Of a stretch of 64,000 bases of DNA, positions 1 to 10,013 are shown in pieces. Location: assembly GCA_943737045.1 (NCBI GenBank), contig CALSFV010000227.1, positions 248,001 to 312,000 on the forward strand, read 5' to 3'. The position numbers and the translations under genes were made by a program. The stretch comes from Parapristionchus giblindavisi. Taxonomy: Eukaryota; Nematoda; Chromadorea; Rhabditida; Diplogasteridae. How positions within the stretch are numbered: the stretch's first letter is position 1; each line of letters opens with the position of its first letter. Below the pieces are notes generated by a model, which was not told the origin of the DNA, ran no database searches, and was given only the letters and a program-made list of their open reading frames with translations.

Positions 1-1814
1 CCAACTCATGGGTCCCCTTCTTTGATGGGTGTTTCGTAGCTGGGTAGAAATCATATGTCTTCATCCTCTCTCATGATGTATTAGCAACTATCACAATTCA
101 ATCAATCAATATATGGTGCGACTACCGTAGTACCTGGACGATGGTGTGCTTGTTGGGACCCTTGACGAGCAGGGTGACCGACTTGGGCTCCTTGCACTCC
201 TCGATGAAGGTGTACTTCTCCTCGCCGAGCGTGTGCTCGTAGACGAGACCGGCGTAGCCGAGGACCTGCACATGTAAACAATCATCATCCATCGTGATAT
301 GAAAGGGGAGTGAAACGGGAAAACTGCTGGTTGTGATCAGCCAATTTCGCCATTTCAATCGTATTTTACTTGCCGAAAATTCGTTGGGATTAATTTTTTT
401 TATAAAACTAAGTCATATGATAGGCCAGTGAAACAGGAAAACGGCTGGTTAGAATTGCAGTTGCTACGAGACAATCATTCTACAGTACGCCCCCGAGCTA
501 TCCTACCGTAACCCCACTGTACAGTCCGAGCTACCCTACCGTAACCCCAATTGTACAGTCCGAGCTACCCTACCGTAACCGGCTGAACAGTCCGAGCTGC
601 CCTACCGTAACCCTGCTGTACAGTCAGAGCTACCCTACCGTAACCCTCTGTACAGTCGCCCCACACTCACATCAGGTGTGAGATCATCAACCGAGTTGAC
701 GGCCTCTCCGCCACAGGCGAGCTGAAGACGCTCCATGTTGCGGCGCTTGGCGCGACGAAGCGCCACGATGCCCTCGGCCGCGAGAAGATCCAGCGAGGGA
801 GGATCGATACCCTTAAATTTAATTTAATTTAATAACATTAAATTAAACAAAAATCATAAATCCTTTGTCGCCATTGCTCGATCGTAGCTGTATAATACAT
901 GCCGAGTATCAAAGGAGGAGAATCAACTTCCATCTTTTTCCTCAACACTTATGCAAAAAGTGAAACAGCGAATCACCTTCTGGTTGACGATGACGAATCC
1001 CTTGCTGTTGCCTTCACACACCTGGAATTAGACAATTATATTCGTTTCATCCCCCAGCTAGCAATGGTGAGCAAATTATTATTATTGTTATTATTATTAT
1101 TATTTTTATATCCGTAAATTTAAAAATTTATTATGATCCATTTTTTTCTAAATTGTCATAAAAAGAGGTCTTTCCAAATATGACACGCCAGATGAAGTGG
1201 AAACACTGCTTATTGTTAGATAATCTCGATAAAGATTGTTTTAATAATAATAATAATAATTTCTATTCTAATGAATCACGAGCGTGACCCAGCGTACGAC
1301 CCGACGCACCACCGGACTACCGTACCTTCTTCTTCAGTTCGATGATCTTATGCACACGACGGGTGATGAACTCGCGCTCGGCAGCCAGCAGCTTCTCGCG
1401 TTCAGCGGCGCTCTTTAAATTTTTATTTATTTGAAACGCTACGAATGATAATAAAAGCACAAATGATATCTCAGTGATGAGATGTGTTTGAAACAATAAT
1501 CGTGCGGGCACTGGGTCGAATGAGAACCGATGAATAAGAACCGACTGGATGATTACCATCTGCATACTTTGCCTATTCATTAGCGCTTGTCTCTCGCATG
1601 CAAATGGTTATCATGCAGTCGGTTCCCATTCATTGGTTCTTATCCATCCGGTTCTCATTCATCGGTTCTAAATGGCAATAAATCAAAGAATTGCACAAAT
1701 TATATCACAGTGATGATGAGAGGTGTTTGAAACATGAATCGTGCGGGACAATCATTGTTGTTGTAATACACCAATTCAACGCTGTATCACTAACAAATCG
1801 CCTTCGCAAAAACC

Positions 1815-1925
1815 CTTAGGCACACCTCGAGCTAATCTGACTCTCCGCTCTACACAGACAAAGCGAGAGCGTATCGCCAGATCGGATAATTTCAAATTAA
1901 CTAGGAGATTTGCCTTTAAAAGAAA
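1815..1925. mobile_element. Small palindromic MITE (GCTAATTTGAAACTCTCCGC family), duplicated with CCT6
   Basis: The segment contains a CGAGCTAATCTGACTCTCC arm and a reverse arm near TTTCAAATTAACTAGG. The same insertion is at 10487-10600 in the parent gene, so it predates the CCT6 duplication. Other members: 14346-14460, 17545-17640, 20215-20345, 25355-25440, 49140-49246, 53095-53190 and 55185-55270. The best-preserved ends read TTAA-AGGCGCACC and GGTGCGCCT-TTAA, suggesting a TTAA target site. Confidence 0.6.
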
Positions 1926-2012
1926 CGGGAAAACTGGGTGATCTTCATTTTTGTAGATAGATGATGTGGATTTCTTTGCGAGACCAGGGATAAATCCACA
2001 TCATTGGCATTA

Positions 2013-2033
2013 TTATTATTATTATTATTATTA

Positions 2034-2103
<70 letters not shown>

Positions 2104-2115
2104 TATTATTATTAC
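2013..2115. repeat. (ATT)n microsatellite next to exon 7 copy
   Basis: A nearly pure ATT/TTA tract of about 100 bases directly abuts the splice donor of the duplicated exon 7. The same place in the parent gene (10696-10724) has only a few ATT units, so the tract expanded after the duplication. Long open frames of poly-Ile, poly-Tyr or poly-Leu across it are artefacts of the repeat. Similar ATT/AAT tracts occur at about 7620-7667, 9968-10020, 19074-19120, 21410-21460, 28120-28163, 35169-35215, 40720-40860, 57370-57480, 59098-59155 and 60346-60393. Confidence 0.9.
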
Positions 2116-2645
2116 CTTGTAGAACAGACCCGACTTCACTTCAGTCTTCTCGTACTCCAGGGACACATTACAGGTGAGAATGAAGGCGTCCGTGATGTGC
2201 TTGGGCATGTCGGGGTGACGGGCTCCGTGGTCGAGTACGAGTCCCTTCACGAGGCACGTGTCCATGTCCGAGTCGTGCATCATCTCCTGCGATCATTAAT
2301 AATATTAATTACTATTAATATTATTAATTAATGAGAAATATGATAGTGTTGCGCTTATTGATAGAAAGGGGCTTCAGAGCGACAAACAAGATGACCCAAC
2401 TCTTCAAAAACTATGACATAACTAGACACATCAATATTATGCCATCCACGATATGAAGAATACTCATTGTCATTATAACCACTTTAGCAATAGCAATAAG
2501 TGAAATCATATTAAAGAATATGTAGTGTCCCGCTGGGTCTCATCGAATACTTAGCAAGCATTTCATTTTACTAAAACGGAAGAAACATGAATTCAAAGGG
2601 TGGAAAGATGCTACTCCTAGATGCGTTCTCACTCTTTCCGTTTAA

Positions 2646-2760
2646 AGGGAGAGTGACTTCTCTCAATGGACTCTTCATGGCACATACTATTTCTCTGTTC
2701 TCTAACAAAGATAGAGCGTAGTGTTGAAGAGACCGTCGAAAATGTTGTCAGTTGCTTTAA
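2646..2760. mobile_element. MITE with TTAA target site (piggyBac-like), copy 1
   Basis: A 115-bp insertion flanked by TTAA (2642-2645 and 2757-2760). Its left end (AGGGAGAGTGACTTCTCTC) and its internal stretch with TCTCTGTTCTCTAACAA match the copies at 3168-3280 and 51678-51790; the right inverted repeat is degraded. The equivalent intron of the parent CCT6 gene has a single intact TTAA at 11241-11244 and no insert, so the filled and empty sites can be compared directly. It has no coding capacity. Confidence 0.8.
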
Positions 2761-3167
2761 CTCACTTCGCCATATCATCAAATTCGCATACTTTCAGCCT
2801 CGTTTTCATCATGTTTTAATAATAATATTATTATTAAATAGAATAAAGTAGTAATAATATTATGATAATCATACCATGATCTTGACCATATGCAGATCCG
2901 GCAGATTATTGCCTTGACGGATGGTCAAGACGGCGTCGACGATGCATTCGGTCTAAATTTTCTAATTTGTAAAATTAAATGCGAAGCGACTTATCTGCTG
3001 TCCACTCCACCCCTATTAGCGGAGGGACCTATCAGTTAGCTGTGAACGATATGGCCTTGCTGTCATTATTTCGATAGAATAAATTACATTTTCAAAATTA
3101 TCTATGCTCTTTTTCACTCGTAATTTGAGAAGAGGGTGGCGCCTGCCGGTTGATAAAGTTGTTTTAA

Positions 3168-3280
3168 AGGGAGCGTAACCTCTCTCAACGGTCTCTTCAT
3201 CTGCCTACTCTCTCTCGTTGTTAGAGAACAGAGAAATAGTGTGCGCAATGAAGAGGTCATTGTAAGAGGTTACGCTCCCT
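3168..3280. mobile_element. MITE with TTAA target site (piggyBac-like), copy 2
   Basis: A 113-bp imperfect palindrome beginning AGGGAGCGTAACCTCTCTC and ending GAGGTTACGCTCCCT, flanked by TTAA at 3164-3167 and 3281-3284. TTAA duplications with terminal inverted repeats are the hallmark of piggyBac-type elements; assignment to that superfamily is inferred from the target site only. There is no open frame inside. Confidence 0.8.
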
Positions 3281-3654
3281 TTAATGTCAAGCATGATCTT
3301 GGCACTATACCAAGAAATACTCTCGTTGTCTGTCTCTCTCCTTTAGCGTCTTCTCTCATCATCTCCCTCGTTCTCTAGCATGTTCTAACCACGAATTCTT
3401 CCCATGCCGTGAGTTATAGTTCTTTGATCACAGCAGAGACTGTGTAGATATGAGAGAGTGCGAGGAAGTGCGTGAGAGAGGTGAGAGGAAGACAGACATA
3501 ATCCACCATTGTTTACTAATCTAATCGGTCTAATCGGTTCCCATCGATCTCGGTCTCTTCCCGCCTTTTTCGCTATGCTATTGTTCCTGATATTTTGGTT
3601 TTCTTCTGCTTCTTATTATTAGAAAAGTGTTCATCCTTTTTGATTATCTGCCTG

Positions 3655-3905
3655 TCTTCGTCTCCCTCTCCCCTCTCTCCATCTCTCCCTCTCTCCCTCT
3701 CTCCCTCTCTCCCTCTCTCCCTCTCTCCCCTCTCTCTCCCTCTCTCCCTCTCTCCCTCTCTCCCTCTCTCCCTCTCTCCCTCTCTCCCTCTCTCCCTCTC
3801 TCCCTCTCTCCCTCTCTCCCTCTCTCCCTCTCTCCCTCTCTCCCTCTCTCCCTCTCTCCCTCTCTTCATCTCTCCCTCCATCTCGCCATGTCTCCCTCTC
3901 CCTCT
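3655..3905. repeat. (TCTCCC)n polypyrimidine microsatellite
   Basis: About 220 bases of an almost perfect CTCTCC repeat on the plus strand. It lies in intergenic sequence with no gene within several hundred bases. The Ser-Pro-Leu and Arg-Glu-Gly repeat frames reading through it on both strands are artefacts of the six-base unit. Flanking sequence (3285-3654 and 3906-4280) shows nothing I recognise. Confidence 0.9.
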
Positions 3906-4283
3906 ACCTTTCTCATGATTACCAGATGTATAGCCTATCTTTGAACCATTGATCAGAAAGTACGACCATAGGCCATTCACTTTTAGCTTGGAGAGCCATT
4001 TAAATCAATTGAAATCTGTCATATTCCTATCTATTCCCATGTAAATCTTGCATAACCATTCCCTATCCTTATCGATTAGACACTTCCTATGTCTAGACTC
4101 ATGAGTTCTAGTTCAGTTCAGTTTGGCGAACCTCTCTTAGGACCGAAATGTGTTCAACTGATCACTGATAAAAACCGTGACACTAGACTCTATTTATCCT
4201 CTCTATTGCTTATCCAGTGATTTCGCCAGAATTGCTTGGAAATCGATTTGAATCATTTCAAATCCGTTTCAGATTGAGTAGTC

Positions 4284-5165
4284 GTGCACGGTCCCCAACT
4301 GCGAGCTGAATGGGCTGGAGATGTGCATCATGATGGAGTCGAGGACGACAAAGGCCTTTCTCTCTCAGCAGTCATTTCACTACTACAAGGTACGTATAAT
4401 GTAATTAGCCATAGTAACACATCGTATTTCATTGGCTTTTTTCCATTAATTCGTAACGACGACGTTGACGATAGAAGGTCACCGCCTTCTGCTCTCGGCA
4501 GCCATCTTACCTTCACAAGTACAGCCAGGTCGAGTTTTGTACATGCGTCTCGGGCGCGCTTCATATATTTCTCATGATTAAGACTTTGAGAATCGAAAAA
4601 TATTCACAAATATATGATGCGTGCTAATGAGGATTACTGAAACTCTATACTGTAATCATCCATGGCTATTGGCTTCTTTTCATGAAACCGTAACGATGCC
4701 GACTCACTCCTTACCTGCTGAGATGGTACACATGTTGGAGTGGAGTTCGCTAAAGGACAGAAAGACAGCCATCACTTGACCAAAGGTACGGTATTTGCAC
4801 CATAATTCAAGAATCATCTGTAATATCATAGTGTATGAAATATTTCTGGGTACATCAGTATCATGTTTTTATGTAAATCTACGATGTTGTCACTCATAGT
4901 TATAGGGAGCAATTTGGTTTATCTAGCTCTGGTAGTCCTAGTTAGAATATAATTCGCTTTCATTTGGTAAATTATTCGGTAGTGAATTATTGATCGATTA
5001 AGAGATCCATCCGATCAATAATGGCAAAGACAAATGACATGGTGAAATAGTTGAAGTATTATTCAGGATCACTGTGGTCTATGACGATGTCGGAAGGCGC
5101 CGTCAACATCGTTGAAGGACAGCACTACCAGCGTCTGAAGGAGGGACCAATGAGCAAAGGTACTG
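4284..5165 (+). pseudogene. Three degenerate exon-like units, unidentified
   Basis: Three related segments lie about 400 bases apart: 4286-4387, 4720-4781 and 5070-5159. Each ends in a plausible donor (AAGGTACG, AAAGGTACGG, AAAGGTACTG). Units 1 and 2 share a GAGATG-n-TGGAGT core; units 2 and 3 share an AAGGACAG core. The sequence just after each donor is also alike, with a weakly conserved AATTCA stretch. The best frame of unit 1 is open from 4286 with an in-frame stop just upstream; unit 2 is interrupted. I do not recognise the product. This looks like an exon plus intron that was triplicated in tandem and then decayed; a small divergent gene is the alternative. Confidence 0.25.
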
Positions 5166-5750
5166 TAGTTGTACATTAATTCAGGCTCCATTTGTATATT
5201 ACATGGTCATAAACATTATCGTGGATCAAAAAGCTCTTGTAAACAGCGTTGAAATATTTTCACAACTTTTTCCAATCCGCGATGTGGTTTCTCCTAGGAA
5301 ACTATTTTGTCATATTTGTAATAGCCATTTTAGAGTACTACTTCACAAAAGTCTTTCAATTCCATTCATTACCTATACCATTAATTACCATGCAATACTG
5401 GCATATACAAAATGGTGTCGATGGTAAATTCGTTGGATAAGTGGTAATATATCGTTCTTCAGGTTTATCATCATTCCTTCATCTCTGCCATCTCCGCATG
5501 CATGTTGATCAACTCTATTTTTGCTACTCAACTCCAGTCTAGCAGATCGTTTCTTGGATCTCATTTTCCGAAATAATAAAGAATTTGGGGTTGCTAATGT
5601 TTGAAATCGGTGTCCAAGCCCGCGAACTTTAAAGGGCGGAGTCAGCATCGCTATATAAATAGAGCTCATCAAAAATGGGCGGAGCCATGCATCGGTACAT
5701 AAGAACGGCTGCGAGTGAGTATATCTAGATCCTTTGACATGTCAGTTCAT

Positions 5751-5828
5751 GGGGACCCATGGTCTAGTGGATAAGAGCTCGGACCATCAACCGAATCGGT
5801 TGGTCGGCAGGCAAGCTCGATCCCCCGA
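5751..5828 (+). ncRNA. tRNA-like relic (possible tRNA-derived SINE head)
   Basis: The segment begins GGGGACCC, then has a perfect A-box-like TGGTCTAGTGG at 5759-5769, a TCGG...CCGA hairpin, and a B-box-like GCTCGATCC at 5815-5823, spaced as in tRNA genes. The acceptor stem does not close and the anticodon stem is not regular, so it is not a functional tRNA. A canonical-looking TATA sequence (CTATATAAATAG, about 5651-5662) lies about 90 bases upstream. A degenerate tRNA gene or the head of a SINE are both possible; a chance match cannot be excluded. Confidence 0.3.
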
Positions 5829-6239
5829 GAAGGACCAGCAAAAGAAATCATCTCCCAATTATGACGAACACTTTTTGCCATTTTTCCACTTGATGCATTC
5901 TCGCTCTCCCTGCGTTAACGTCTAGTGAGTGACAGAGGTCCCATAGAATAATCGTGAACTAACTTTTTTCACCTACATTCTGTTTTAATGAGTTTTACAT
6001 CAAGTAGGGGTGAAACGACTACGCTGAGTTCAAAAATCGTGCTCTTCTTCTCGCCACATTTCATCCAATGCGGAAACCGCATATGCGAATGTATGCTTAA
6101 CATCGTTTTCAGTGGGGAACGGCGCAATTGGCCCATGAAGACAAGCAAAATAGCAGTTTTTTGAATAGACTGGAGAGGTAAATACTGTGTATTTCTTTAA
6201 AGGTACTGGGCATTTATTGAAAGGGTATTCAACGGAACT

Positions 6240-6870
6240 CTAATAATTTCTAGTTCTTTAGTGAAAAGCCCTGTTCCGCTGAAAATCGTGAGAGTGGATA
6301 CATCCATAAAAAATCGAAATAGCTCTGACGCCGATTTCAAGCTGTAACGGGGTTGCAAATTTGGGTCCCAAAACTGAAAACTCAGTTTAGCGATGTGCTA
6401 ACAACCCGTTTTAATTGTCTGATGTTAGTGGCTAGAGATCATTGCCCACAGATTATAGTAGTCATAGCTCTTCATTCGCCCTAAGGTCATACAAAATATT
6501 TTTTTGGAAGTACTGATTTTAAGACCCTAATATTACGGCCAAGCACCCGCAGGACTTCATGTGTCTTGAAAAACGGGTTGTACCTTCAGACTCGCAGCAC
6601 ATTTTCTGACGGTGGCGAATTATTATTTCTGGCGAATAATTTTTTTAATTTTTATTTTTTTTTGTGAAGTACCTCCACTTCCTATCTTGTAATCTATAAT
6701 ATAGTCACATTTCAAGTTTCTTCAATGTGAAACTAATTTAACTAAACCAACAAATCGTGGTTGTATCTCTTGCTAAATTACGTGCATTGACTCTCTCCTC
6801 CTGGATAAATAGTTATAAAAATGTGTCCGATGACTTTTGGCCGTTACTGCACATCAAAACCGACAAGAAA
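6240..6870. mobile_element. Decayed copy of the 1.4-kb Tc1-like non-autonomous element
   Basis: This stretch matches the element at 35813-37248 in order: a TTCTTTAGTGAAAAGCCCTG segment near 6249, then TAGTAGTCATAGCTC near 6459, and finally an end resembling the right terminus (ATTGACTC..., GTTATAAAAA.., ATGACTTTTGGCC..) at 6786-6850. It is heavily diverged and partly deleted. The sequence from 5829 to 6239 and from 6871 to the CCT6 stop codon at 7377 contains no feature I can support. Confidence 0.6.
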
Positions 6871-7376
6871 CACCAAACAAACTGCGCTCTGCTTCCCAGG
6901 TTTACCAAATAGTACTAATGTTTTTCATTCCACATATCCCGGTATATTCGTGTTTCATCACTATTTCATCAATCACACTCTTTTATACGAAACGGTTAAA
7001 AGGTTGAACAAAAAGCTGTAACAAGCACAACAACAATTGTGGGAGAGAAAAAAGGAAGGAGTAGATCATCAATGAATTAGCAAATCAATCGATAATTACG
7101 AGCATGTTTATAGAGCAAACTTCAAATATTACAAAAAAGTGCAAAAATCAGGCAAATTATGTTCGAGAACGCACGCGGAGATACAAACACAGCACGAGAA
7201 AACGTGGTAGATTAACGGGGACAACAATAGAAACAAGAAAAGGGATCAGAGTTCAAAGATCAAAGATCAAAGCGAGATTGGTGTCGGTCGGAGATATAAA
7301 GCAAGGGTGACGTGTGTGTTTGGGTAATTGTAGATCGCGTTAGGATCAATATTATATCGATCGATCGATCAGTCAA

Positions 7377-7617
7377 TTACTGGGGAGTCTTGAGGTTCTG
7401 CATGCCGGCGCGCATGACCTGAAGAGAACACAATGATTGCTGTTATCTACCGTAATCAAAAAGAAGGACCATTGCTCATATCTACCGTAATCAAAAAGAA
7501 GATGTATTGCTCAAATCTACCGTACCTCATCGACGAGAAGGAGATTGCAGGCAATGACACAGCACGACGAGAGCGAGTTCTTCTTCACGATTACATTGTC
7601 CCAGATGCCCTGAATAA

Positions 7618-7669
<52 letters not shown>

Positions 7670-9979
7670 TTGAGTATCATCAACTCGAGAAATCTAACGA
7701 CTAATGTGTTGTTAAAATTTTGGAAAAGTAGATGGAAATGTCGTAATAAAACACACGCGTATTTGGCTTTTGTTGTAAAAGTTTGTCAATTACGAAGTTA
7801 TGCTTCTTTTCCAACTTTCTTTTACAACCACAAAATTAACACTACTTTTCACTTTTCCATCTACCTTTTCAAGATTTAACACCTCATTATTTTTATTTCC
7901 TTATTTTTATTTTTATTATTATTTATTTTTTATTTATTATTATTTTTATTTTTATTTCACCACATTATTGTCACTGTGGTATTTCAAATCTTAAAGTCTA
8001 CTTAAAATACGTAATTGAATTGAGCTTCACAAGTTTACTTCAGCGAAAGAACATTTGACAAAATGCATTACAGAATATATATCACATGAAGTAGGCCTAC
8101 AAGTCCACTTCAAGTGAAAACGATAAGCACACTTCAAATTTTGGAATACCAGAGCAGGTGGATTGAGGTTTCACGGCATCATGATCTATGTACGATATCA
8201 TACAAAGCTTACGGTGGGCTGAGCGGGCTCTCCACTGTTGATATCGAGGCCCACGGCGATCTCCGGGCACGCCTCTCGCTCCTCTACCATCTTCACGATC
8301 GACTCCTTTAATTTAATTTAATTAATTTAAATTAAATATTTAAAAATCAATGATCAACCTGGGCATCGAATCCTCCGTTCATCGCGAGCGTCTTGGGAAT
8401 GACGAGAAGAGCGTTGGCGTAGGCCTGGAGTATCGATTTTAGTTTACAGTTTATCGGTTACGTTACAAATTACGAATCCTGACCGCAATTTGAGCCGAAA
8501 ATTCCCGAAAAATCAAGAAACATGATCACATTTTGAAAATGTGTAACATAGCTATTCGACCTATGAAAATTATTATCATCACAAAGACCCACCTGAGCTC
8601 CGAGCTTGGGACGACCCTTGATCTCGTCAAGACTCTTTTTGAGCATCACGTGAGCCGCAACCTCGAATGAGCCTGCGCCGGGAATGAGGGCACCTAGAAT
8701 CAATAATCAATCGGTAATCTGGCCTGATACTAATCAATAAATCGATAGTGTCAACTCGCACCATCAGAGATGGTGTTGTAGACGGCACGAAGACCATCGT
8801 GGATGGCGTCCTTGATCTACAAAGTATAGATAAAGTTGTACAATCAATCAATATTTATAAACAGTCAATCAATATTGAGTGGAAAACAGATTAATCTACT
8901 AGAATTAGTAAGAATAATGGTTGGGCCACTTCTCATAATAACTTTTTTTAATTAAAGAATAAAATGAGATATATTAGTTTTTTTTACAATGAGACAACTT
9001 TAGCAGCTTTTTAAAGCGTTTGGGTTGACATCAGATTTCTCCATTCTCTCTCATGATGTAATAGTAACTATCTCAATCCAATCAATCAATATATGATGCG
9101 ACTACCGTAGTACCTGGACGATGGTGTGCTTGTTGGGACCCTTGACGAGAAGGGTGACCGACTTGGGCTCCTTGCACTCCTCGATGAAGGTGTACTTCTC
9201 CTCGCCGAGCGTGTGCTCGTAGACGAGACCGGCGTAGCCGAGGACCTGTACATGTAAACAATCATCATCCATCGTGATATGAAATGGGAGTGAAACGGGA
9301 AACCAGCTGGCTATGATCAGCAAATTTCGCAATTTCAATCGTATTTTAACTGTCCGAGGAACTATACACTCATTTCAATCCTATTTTACTCGTCAGGGGA
9401 CCTACATCATGTACCACCATCATCATCATCAATCATGATATGATAAGCCAGTGAAACAGGAAAACGACTGTTTAGAATTGCAGCTGTTACAATTCAAACA
9501 TTCTAATACCCCTCCGAGCTGGTACCGTAACCAATCCGGGTTACCCTACCGTAACCCCGCCCCACACTCACATCAGGAGTGAGATCATCAACCGAGTTGA
9601 CGGCCTCTCCGCCACAGGCGAGCTGGAGGCGCTCCATGTTGCGGCGCTTGGCGCGACGCAGCGCCACGATGCCCTCGGCCGCGAGAAGATCCAGCGAGGG
9701 AGGATCGATACCCTTGAATTTAATTAAATTATATTATATTAAACAAAAATCATAAATCCTTTATAGGCATAGCTCGGTAGTTGATATAGTACGCATCGCC
9801 GAAAGGAAAGGAGAATCAACTTCCATCTTTTTTTCCTCAACACTTATGCAAAAAGTGAAACTGCGAATCACCTTCTGGTTGACGATCACGAATCCCTTGC
9901 TGTTGCCTTCACACACCTGGAATTAGACAATTATATTCGTTTCTTCCCCCACCTAGCAATGGTGAGCAAATTATTATTA

Positions 9980-10013
<34 letters not shown>

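Larger units (their letters stand above)
52..2957 (-). pseudogene. Partial tandem copy of CCT6 (exons 6-11 only)
   Basis: Six exons equivalent to exons 6-11 of the intact CCT6 gene at 7377-12687 are repeated here in the same order and strand: 2875-2952, 2116-2286, 1326-1412, 977-1021, 671-811 and 134-265. All six are open and keep their GT/AG splice sites and phases. By hand count they differ from the parent at about 17 of 654 exon bases, giving four residue changes: a Ser-Asp pair to Asn-Asn and a Glu to Lys in exon 6, and an Asn to Lys in exon 7. Exons 1-5 have no counterpart: homology stops in the intron near 2957. On the other side it stops near position 52, also inside an intron, although the window edge prevents checking further. 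With no start codon or ATP-binding N-terminus it cannot encode a chaperonin subunit by itself. It could be a recent segmental duplication, extra downstream exons, or an assembly duplicate. Confidence 0.85.

Noticed and set aside
1966..2331. Long open frames rich in Ile, Tyr or Leu over ATT tracts (also 1945-2283, 40636-40980, 28026-28181)
   Set aside because: They arise from stop-free trinucleotide repeats and overlap real exons on the other strand or frame.
2365..2440. Second hammerhead copy in the CCT6 introns (also 10975-11050)
   Set aside because: Only the downstream flank GATGACCCAACTCTTC is shared; the CTGATGA and GAAA cores are absent.
3573..3980. Arg-Glu-Gly and Ser-Pro-Leu repeat frames (also 44743-45132, 46094-46474 and 55325-56237)
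   Set aside because: The CTCTCC/GGGAGA unit has no stop codon in most frames, so length is meaningless; no splice context or conserved domain.
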